From Rhodothermales bacterium (GTDB lineage Bacteria; Bacteroidota; Rhodothermia; Rhodothermales; UBA10348), in the NCBI GenBank assembly GCA_030833605.1, contig JAURGV010000108.1, positions 1 to 7,665 of the forward strand: a stretch of DNA of 7,665 nt, read 5' to 3'. The notes below the pieces were generated by a model that was given only the letters and a program-made list of their open reading frames with translations, had not been told where the DNA came from and did no database searches. This document shows, in pieces, positions 1 to 5,038 of the stretch. Position numbers and translations under genes: made by a program. Position 1 is the first letter of the stretch; each line of letters opens with the position of its first letter.

Positions 1-933
1 ATCGGCCAGTGAATCCAAAGATAGATGTTCATTATCCCCAATCGGAGCCACGTATTGCATTAATAAGGCTTCGTAACGCTTCAAATTCCTCACATTGGAC
101 CATCTTTGCGCCGGTAGGCCTTCCCACCAAAACGAATGGGCCGAAGGTCCACATCCAATGTAGTTGGCATGAGACCAATAACGGTGGTTATGGACAGCTT
201 TGAATCCGGGCCGAGCAAAACTAGAAATTTCGTAGTGGTCGTATCCACGTTCAGCTAAATATTCCATGGTAAAAGCGAACTGGCCCATGGATACATCGTC
301 TTCAACCGGACTAACCAAGCCCCGTTCAACCTGTTTAGCCAGGGGAGTAGAGGCCTCAACGGTTAAGTTGTAGGTTGAAATGTGAGGCACTTCGAGCGCG
401 TGTGCAATCTCTAAATTAGCTGCCCAATACTCTTTGGGTTGACCCGGCACACCGAATATCAGATCGATAGAAAAATTGTCAAAACCGGCTTCCCTAGCCT
501 CAGAAACAACGTTCTTTGCCTGAGTGGAATCGTGAATACGATTCATAAACTTCAAATCGTTATCGAAAAAGGACTGCACGCCAATGGACAATCGATCGAT
601 TCCAATTCGCTTCAATCCAGTCAGATAGGTCTGATTGGCATCTTCTGGATTTATTTCAAAGGTGGTTTCCTGAATGACCTTTGCGTCAAAATGTTGATTT
701 ATGGCATGAACAATGCGTTCCACTTCGTCCAAAGACAATTGAGAAGGCGTTCCTCCACCAAAATAGATGGTTTCAAGGGGCTCTCGTGCTCCAAATTCAG
801 CGCCCCGAATTTCGATTTCTCGGCACATTGCTTCCACAAATCCGGCATGGGATTTTTGCGTGGTAACAAAATAGAAATCACAGTACGTGCAGCGTTGCGA
901 GCAGAAAGGAATGTGCAGGTATAAGCCAGCCAA
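1..933 (-). CDS. hemW: HemW, radical-SAM heme chaperone (coproporphyrinogen oxidase-like), C-terminus cut by window edge
   Basis: HemW-family proteins bind a [4Fe-4S] cluster and heme and are thought to deliver heme to respiratory proteins; older annotations call them oxygen-independent coproporphyrinogen III oxidases. The reverse strand reads open for 311 codons from a TTG at 933 to the left edge. Near the N-terminus lies HIPFCSQRCTYCDF, with cluster cysteines C11, C15 and C18 (CX3CX2C). The next residues are D-F rather than the X-C found in true HemN, which favours HemW. Further motifs are GGGTP (59-63), EINPE (93-97), RLSIGVQSF (114-122), DLIFGVPGQ (157-165), YEISSFA (234-240), HNHRYW (248-253, the HNxxYW motif linked to heme binding) and GCGPSAHSF (260-268). 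The family is usually about 375-380 residues, so roughly 65-70 C-terminal residues lie outside. The TTG start is chosen because it gives the family-typical MAG-(I/L)-Y-(I/L)-HIPFC start and an in-frame stop lies six codons upstream. Its start is 18 bases after the stop of the 952-1467 gene, so the two are probably one transcript. Confidence 0.93.
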   Translation of the reverse strand, partial: MAGLYLHIPFCSQRCTYCDFYFVTTQKSHAGFVEAMCREIEIRGAEFGAREPLETIYFGGGTPSQLSLDEVERIVHAINQHFDAKVIQETTFEINPEDANQTYLTGLKRIGIDRLSIGVQSFFDNDLKFMNRIHDSTQAKNVVSEAREAGFDNFSIDLIFGVPGQPKEYWAANLEIAHALEVPHISTYNLTVEASTPLAKQVERGLVSPVEDDVSMGQFAFTMEYLAERGYDHYEISSFARPGFKAVHNHRYWSHANYIGCGPSAHSFWWEGLPAQRWSNVRNLKRYEALLMQYVAPIGDNEHLSLDSLAD

Positions 934-951
934 CGAGATCCCGATTATCGT

Positions 952-1467
952 TTAAAGGATGATTCCAATTCTGAAAGGAATGGCAACTCCGACGCTTTCT
1001 TTTCCAATAATCAGAGCTGGGTTGATTTCATAGAACAAAACCGATTCGCTCAAGGCACGAACCCATCCAATCCCAACGTGTATCGAGGGCCCTTCGAGCG
1101 CGTTGGATTTGTCAGACGTGTTAATGAAAGCGCCTAGTCCTCCCATGAGATAAGAAGCCCGATCGACACCCGGCATCGTGACAATGAGCGACGCTTGGGG
1201 ATCGATCACATAGGATGCATCGTCTCGCCCGTTGAGAATGAACCCGGTCACCCCCAAATCAAGCGCCACGGAAAGGTCTGCGTTGATGGCCGATGACATG
1301 CGACCTCGGAAACCCAGCCCCAATCCGTCTTCACTGCTCAAAAGAGTGTTAAATCCTACTCCAAAACGGGCAGGGCTCATTTGAGCGTAAACAAAATGGT
1401 TACTTGCAGCAAGCACAAAAAGGAATGCTAAAAGTGATAATCCGCGAAGAATGCCTGAAACGTGCAT
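952..1467 (-). CDS. Small secreted protein, probable outer-membrane beta-barrel, function unknown
   Basis: This 171-residue protein is not one I recognise by name. It has a clear Sec signal peptide: a single Arg at 8, a hydrophobic core at about 10-21, and a likely cleavage after V-Y-A (28) leaving Gln29 first. The mature part of about 143 residues is rich in Gly and in alternating hydrophobic/polar stretches (for example ADLSVALDLGVTGFIL, ASLIVTM, SIHVGIGWV, VLFYEINPALIIG). It ends in VAIPFRIGIIL, like a closing beta-strand. Six to eight strands can be drawn, the size of a small OmpX/opacity-type barrel, but this is inferred from pattern only. It has no cysteine and no lipobox, so it is not a lipoprotein. 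A weak purine-rich stretch (AAGGGA) lies just upstream of the ATG at 1467. It is the first gene of a probable two-gene unit with hemW, and no functional link to heme handling is visible. Confidence 0.72.
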   Translation of the reverse strand: MHVSGILRGLSLLAFLFVLAASNHFVYAQMSPARFGVGFNTLLSSEDGLGLGFRGRMSSAINADLSVALDLGVTGFILNGRDDASYVIDPQASLIVTMPGVDRASYLMGGLGAFINTSDKSNALEGPSIHVGIGWVRALSESVLFYEINPALIIGKESVGVAIPFRIGIIL

Positions 1468-1572
1468 GGATTCCCTTTTGACAGGTGGATATGGGTTTGA
1501 TGGGCGATCAACGAGTTGTATTTTTCACAGCACAACGTTGTCATTAAGATAGTAAAAAGAGCGTATTGCGCG
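1468..1572. promoter_or_regulatory. Divergent intergenic region, presumed promoters for the etf operon and the barrel-protein/hemW pair
   Basis: These 105 bases separate two gene sets that point away from each other, so both promoters most likely lie here. On the plus strand TTGTCA at 1538-1543 resembles a -35 box, but no -10 box stands at a good distance from it. TTGTAT at 1516-1521 with TAAGAT at 1545-1550 has a spacer of 23 bases, which is too long. On the minus strand TTGATC lies upstream of the barrel-protein gene without a convincing partner. I see no strong inverted repeat that would mark an operator. The assignment rests on gene orientation, not on a clear motif. Confidence 0.4.
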
Positions 1573-2298
1573 ATGAAATTCTGCGTATGTATTAAACAAG
1601 TTCCCGATGTTCAAGCCTCGGTGCAAACGGGAAGAATGGTCTTGAACGCGTACGATGCGTCGGCCGTGGAACAGGCTTTAGTCATCAACGAAAACGGAAC
1701 CGATGAAATCGATTTGATCTTGATTGGTCCCGCTTCAGCGACGGAAACCATCCGAAAAGCGCTAGCGATGGGTGCTTCGAATGCGACGCATATCGTTATG
1801 GAAAACGTTGCGGATTTAGACTCTTCTGCCATTGCTCATTTGCTGGCGGAATCTTTGAAGGGATCCAATTACGACGCCATTTTAACAGGAAAACAGTCAC
1901 AGGACAGCGATTCTGGTCTAGCAGGAGGGATGTTGGCAGAACTTCTGGGCATACCTTACGCGACCAATGCTGTGGGGATGGAAGCGACGGCGGACGGTCT
2001 TTTGGTGACTAGGCAAGGAGACACGGGACAGGAAATGCTGGTTTTGAAGGCACCTTGCTTAGTAACCTGTTCAAACGACATGAATAACCCCCGCATTCCT
2101 TCCCTAAAAGGAATTATGGGTGCCAAACGGACCACCATCAACACAGTCCAAGCCGGTCCTGTAGGTACGCCAAAAACGAAGGTAGAAAAAACATTTCCCC
2201 CAGCTGGTCGTGCTCCCGGTCTTAAGATGGAAGGAGAACCGGAAGAATTAGTAGCACAATTAATTACAAAGCTACAACAGGAAGCAGGTGCGATTTAA
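1573..2298 (+). CDS. etfB: Electron transfer flavoprotein beta subunit (EtfB/FixA family)
   Basis: EtfB pairs with EtfA to form a soluble flavoprotein that carries electrons from dehydrogenases to the quinone pool; beta binds AMP in ordinary ETFs or a second FAD in bifurcating ones. The 241-residue product begins MKFCVCIKQVPD, the family's usual start. It continues with LNAYDASAVEQAL (24-36), matching the family segment N-x-(F/Y)-D/E-x-x-A-V-E-x-A-L. The nucleotide loop GKQSQDSDSGLAGG lies at 106-119, the ETF-beta signature region VTRQGDTGQEM...APCLVTC at 145-166, and NPRIPSLKGIMGAKR at 172-186. A C-terminal arm (about 190-241) is the part expected to wrap around EtfA. ATG at 1573 is preferred over an upstream in-frame TTG at 1516, because family homology begins exactly at 1573. 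The stretch between VPD and LNAYD is about ten residues shorter than in E. coli FixA. It is the first gene of a four-gene operon. Confidence 0.95.
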   Translation: MKFCVCIKQVPDVQASVQTGRMVLNAYDASAVEQALVINENGTDEIDLILIGPASATETIRKALAMGASNATHIVMENVADLDSSAIAHLLAESLKGSNYDAILTGKQSQDSDSGLAGGMLAELLGIPYATNAVGMEATADGLLVTRQGDTGQEMLVLKAPCLVTCSNDMNNPRIPSLKGIMGAKRTTINTVQAGPVGTPKTKVEKTFPPAGRAPGLKMEGEPEELVAQLITKLQQEAGAI

Positions 2299-2370
2299 GG
2301 GCCTTTAGCGTTTAAATCTAAGCCAAACCGACACCAACAATATTAAGAATTATCGGGTTAAGTGGGTCAT

Positions 2371-3345
2371 ATGAAGTGTATTCTGGTCGTTTTGTCGATT
2401 CAAGATGGAAAAATTAAACGGAGCTCTCTGGAAGCTCTAACGCGGGCTGCTACTATTGGAGAAGCAACTTCGTCACCGGTTCATGCCGTAATCATGCATT
2501 CCTCAGCCGCTAGTTTTGCTGCCGAAGCTGGATCGTACGGCGCCGACACCGTGTTTTGCCTTTCCGATCGCATATTTGATGCCCACGTTAATACGCCGGT
2601 TCTGGCAGGACTAACTACGGTTATTAATCAGGTAGATCCTAAGCTGATTGTTGCTGCGTCAACGGAATCCATCAAGGATATTGCAGGTGCACTGGCCATT
2701 CGAATTGATGCGGCCACGCTACCCGATGTGGCATCTTTTGATATGGTCGATGGCACCGTTACCTGCGAACGCCCTGTTATGGCCGCCAAAATGATGGCTA
2801 AAACAACAAGTGCGCACTCTCGCGTCCTAGTAACACTTCGTTCTGGATCCTATGAAGCAAAGGCTTCCTCTGGAGCTGGAAAAATGGTTGAGGTGCCCTT
2901 TGAATGGGATACCAACCTGCTATCAGCAACGCTAAAAGAAATTATTTCCACGACGGGAAATACAGTGGATTTGTCGGAGGCCAAGGTGGTTGTGGCGGCA
3001 GGACGTGGCGTAAAAGATGCGTCTGGTAAAGCATTGGTTGATGAATTGGCTTCTATTACCGGAGCAGCAATCGGAGCTTCTCGTGCAGTGGTCGAAACAG
3101 GGCTATTTCCTGCGACGGCTCAGATTGGCCAAACGGGCAAAGTGGTTTCGCCCGATTTGTACTTCGCTATTGGCATTTCCGGAGCTATTCAGCACGTAGC
3201 CGGTATGTCCAACTCACGCGTGATTGTAGCGATTAACAAGGATGCGGATGCCCCTATTTTCGATGTCGCTACGTATGGGTTGGTTGGGGACTGTTTTAAG
3301 ATTTTACCGCTATTGAATGACGCGCTCCGGAAGGCGCTGGCATAA
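2371..3345 (+). CDS. etfA: Electron transfer flavoprotein alpha subunit (EtfA/FixB family)
   Basis: EtfA is the FAD-carrying partner of EtfB; its C-terminal domain holds the FAD that shuttles electrons to the ETF:quinone oxidoreductase. The 324-residue length is normal. The N-terminal alpha/beta domain starts MKCILVVLSIQDGKIKRSSLEAL, close to the usual alpha-subunit opening. The C-terminal FAD domain shows AAGRGV (209-214), GAAIGASR (231-238), QIGQTGKVVSPDLY (251-264), GISGAIQHVAG (268-278) and VAINKDADAPIF (286-297). These are the FAD-binding segments of the family, including the Arg of GASR, the QTGK Ser/Thr region and the His of QH. ATG at 2371 is preferred; an in-frame GTG at 2362 would add only Met-Gly-His. 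The 72-base gap after etfB holds no convincing terminator, only a weak imperfect hairpin near 2299-2325, so I read the genes as one operon. Confidence 0.96.
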   Translation: MKCILVVLSIQDGKIKRSSLEALTRAATIGEATSSPVHAVIMHSSAASFAAEAGSYGADTVFCLSDRIFDAHVNTPVLAGLTTVINQVDPKLIVAASTESIKDIAGALAIRIDAATLPDVASFDMVDGTVTCERPVMAAKMMAKTTSAHSRVLVTLRSGSYEAKASSGAGKMVEVPFEWDTNLLSATLKEIISTTGNTVDLSEAKVVVAAGRGVKDASGKALVDELASITGAAIGASRAVVETGLFPATAQIGQTGKVVSPDLYFAIGISGAIQHVAGMSNSRVIVAINKDADAPIFDVATYGLVGDCFKILPLLNDALRKALA

Positions 3346-3356
3346 CGACTGGAAGT

Positions 3357-4679
3357 ATGGAAGATAAATTTGATGTTATCATTGTAGGGGGAGGAATTGC
3401 CGGACTTAGCGCGGCAATGACCCTTGCTCGTGGCAATGCAAAATTTCTGCTCATTGAGCGTGGCGAGTTTTGTGGAGCTAAAAACGTTTCCGGTGGTGTG
3501 TTGTGGGGCAACGACTTAGCGAAACTGGTTCCAAAGTATTGGAAGGAAGAAGGCGGTTATGAGCGTTTTGTAAACCACCGCAGATTGACGTTTATGGACG
3601 ATCAATCCGCATTCAGTGTGGATTTTAAATCGGCGCATTTTGACGCCCCACCGTATACCGGAGTTACGGTACTGCGTTCGGTTTTTGATGCTTGGCTGGC
3701 CGGCAAGGTGCAAGAAGCTATAGAGTCGAGTGAGCATCCGGATGAATCGTTTCTAGCGACAGATATATTGGTCGAGGAAGTCTTACAGGAGAATGGTAAA
3801 GTCATTGGAATCCGGGCAGGAGAGGAGCGGTTTTACGCAGACTGTGTGATCCTCGCTGAAGGGGTAAACAACCTCTTAACTCGACAGATTGGACTTGAAA
3901 AAGCCTATGTGCCTGTAGACCATATGGCCATTGGGGTAAAGGAGGTGTTGAAACTCGATGCTTCACGTTTGCAAGATCGATTTCAATTGACCGGCCGTTC
4001 GGGTTTGACCAATGAATTTGTAGGTGCGTGTTCCGAGGGAGTAGAAGGTGGTGGTTTCTTGTATACCAATTCCGATTCCATCTCGCTGGGCTTGGTTTTG
4101 GGCCTAAAAGACTTAAAGGAAAAGGAAAAAACGCCGTACGATGTGCTAAATACCTTCAAACAGCATCCTGCCGTGGCCGCAATGATTCATGGCGCGGAAA
4201 CGGTGGAGTATTCGGCGCATGCCGTGTCGACGGGGGACATCAAAGCATTACCGTCTGAGCTTTACAAAGATGGAGTGCTTATTGCTGGTGAGGCAGCGCA
4301 CTTACTGCTGAATGCTGGGAAAGCGATTCAGGGTATGGATTTCGCGATGCGAAGCGGCATTTTAGCCGCGGAGACAGCTATTGAAGGCAAAAAGGCTGGC
4401 GATTTCTCGAGCAGTATGCTTAAAAATTATCGGACAGCTTTGGAAAACAGCTACGTGCTCAAAGATATGCGCTCTTTTCAAGACGCGGTCCACTTGCTGC
4501 ATCAACAAGAGATGTTCTCTGCTATTCCCAACATGATTTGCGATTTTGGGCGGCAGTTTTTCACGATTTCGGGTGAACCCACGCCTAAAGCCTCAAAAAT
4601 GATGCAGGCATCTATTAAACGACATTCATCCTATTGGGACCTTGTAAAACTGGGCTTGAAAGGGGCTAAATCACTATGA
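3357..4679 (+). CDS. fixC: FixC-type ETF:quinone oxidoreductase flavoprotein
   Basis: FixC-family proteins accept electrons from the EtfBA dimer and pass them to quinone at the cytoplasmic face of the membrane. The 440-residue length matches FixC. The dinucleotide-binding motif GGGIAG is at 11-16 and the acidic end of that fold is the Glu of LLIERGEFCGAKN (31-43). NVSGGVLW follows at 43-50, and the second FAD segment VLIAGEAAHLLLNAGKAIQGMDFA sits at 307-330 (written here in part: GEAAH 311-315, GMD 326-328). Mammalian-type ETF-QO is longer because it ends in a fused [4Fe-4S] domain; here that domain is absent and is supplied by the next gene, fixX, as in rhizobial and E. coli fixCX. The start lies 11 bases after the etfA stop. 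The stop TGA overlaps the fixX ATG (ATGA), which suggests translational coupling and equal amounts of the two subunits. Confidence 0.94.
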   Translation: MEDKFDVIIVGGGIAGLSAAMTLARGNAKFLLIERGEFCGAKNVSGGVLWGNDLAKLVPKYWKEEGGYERFVNHRRLTFMDDQSAFSVDFKSAHFDAPPYTGVTVLRSVFDAWLAGKVQEAIESSEHPDESFLATDILVEEVLQENGKVIGIRAGEERFYADCVILAEGVNNLLTRQIGLEKAYVPVDHMAIGVKEVLKLDASRLQDRFQLTGRSGLTNEFVGACSEGVEGGGFLYTNSDSISLGLVLGLKDLKEKEKTPYDVLNTFKQHPAVAAMIHGAETVEYSAHAVSTGDIKALPSELYKDGVLIAGEAAHLLLNAGKAIQGMDFAMRSGILAAETAIEGKKAGDFSSSMLKNYRTALENSYVLKDMRSFQDAVHLLHQQEMFSAIPNMICDFGRQFFTISGEPTPKASKMMQASIKRHSSYWDLVKLGLKGAKSL

Positions 4680-4996
4680 GTTCTACAAATGCAAAAGGTA
4701 CTCTTTCTGTCGCAGAGCGATTAGGAACGGTAAACTTTCGAAACCAAGGACGGTCTGAGTCGAAGCCCCATATTGTCGTAGATACGGAAATATGCAACTC
4801 TACCTGTACTCATAAATGTACCACAAGAGTATGTCCTGCAAAGTGTTACACATTGGATGATGCAGGACTAGTTCACTTTCAATACGAAGACTGTATTGAA
4901 TGCGGTACCTGCATGTACGCCTGTGACCAGGGAGCCGTATCCTGGAATTTTCCACACCCTGAAGAAGGAAAAGGAGTTAACTGGACGTTGGGGTAA
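4676..4996 (+). CDS. fixX: FixX-type ferredoxin-like subunit of ETF:quinone oxidoreductase
   Basis: FixX is the small iron-sulfur partner of FixC, equivalent to the C-terminal cluster domain of eukaryotic ETF-QO. The product has 106 residues. RVCPAKCY (51-58) and EDCIECGTCMYAC (71-83) are the family hallmarks, followed by the usual C-terminal end W-x-F/Y-P...G-V-x-W...G. C53, C73, C76 and C79 are placed like the ligands of the single [4Fe-4S] cluster in ETF-QO. In addition there are C40, C44 and C48 in the segment before RVCPAKCY, plus C57 and C83, giving nine cysteines. The upstream PHIVVD (31-36) is also typical of FixX. The ATG overlaps the fixC stop, with AGGGG at 4661-4665 as a plausible ribosome binding site. 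It is the last gene of the operon. Confidence 0.94.
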   Translation: MSSTNAKGTLSVAERLGTVNFRNQGRSESKPHIVVDTEICNSTCTHKCTTRVCPAKCYTLDDAGLVHFQYEDCIECGTCMYACDQGAVSWNFPHPEEGKGVNWTLG

Positions 4997-5038
4997 AGCG
5001 TTACGCCAGTCCCAGCCCTACACCTAGCCTCAGCGACC
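4997..5038. other. Short convergent gap between fixX and clpC, no clear terminator
   Basis: Only 42 bases separate the fixX stop from the clpC stop on the other strand. The strongest inverted repeat I find by eye begins in the fixX stop region, GTAA-AGCG-TTAC with a four-base stem, and it is followed by no T-run on either strand. Termination may therefore be Rho-dependent or lie within the opposing coding regions. Confidence 0.5.

Noticed and set aside
590..601. Perfect 12-base palindrome AATCGATCGATT
   Set aside because: It lies inside hemW and encodes the conserved I-D-R-L segment. A single such palindrome in coding sequence is expected by chance.
439..924. Plus-strand open frame of 161 codons from a TTG
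   Set aside because: It lies wholly antisense to hemW, whose motifs are unmistakable on the other strand. The protein shows no domain or signal of its own.
390..1103. Twelve-base sequence CTTCGAGCGCGT occurring twice (390-401 and 1092-1103)
   Set aside because: Both copies are within coding regions with no flanking repeat structure. Two copies of a 12-mer built from common codons is weak evidence for a site.
1516..1572. Upstream TTG start that would lengthen EtfB by 19 residues
   Set aside because: The family's conserved start MKFCVCIKQVPD falls exactly at the ATG at 1573, and the extra segment does not look like any ETF N-terminus.
2299..2370. Possible hairpin in the etfB-etfA gap as terminator or attenuator
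   Set aside because: The only inverted repeat (around TTTAG/CTAAG) is short and imperfect and is not followed by a T-run, so I read the gap as plain operon spacer.
1573..4996. Nitrogen-fixation island
   Set aside because: fixABCX-like genes alone do not imply nitrogen fixation. No nif gene or NifA-type site is visible, and the sequences fit a general ETF-to-quinone role.
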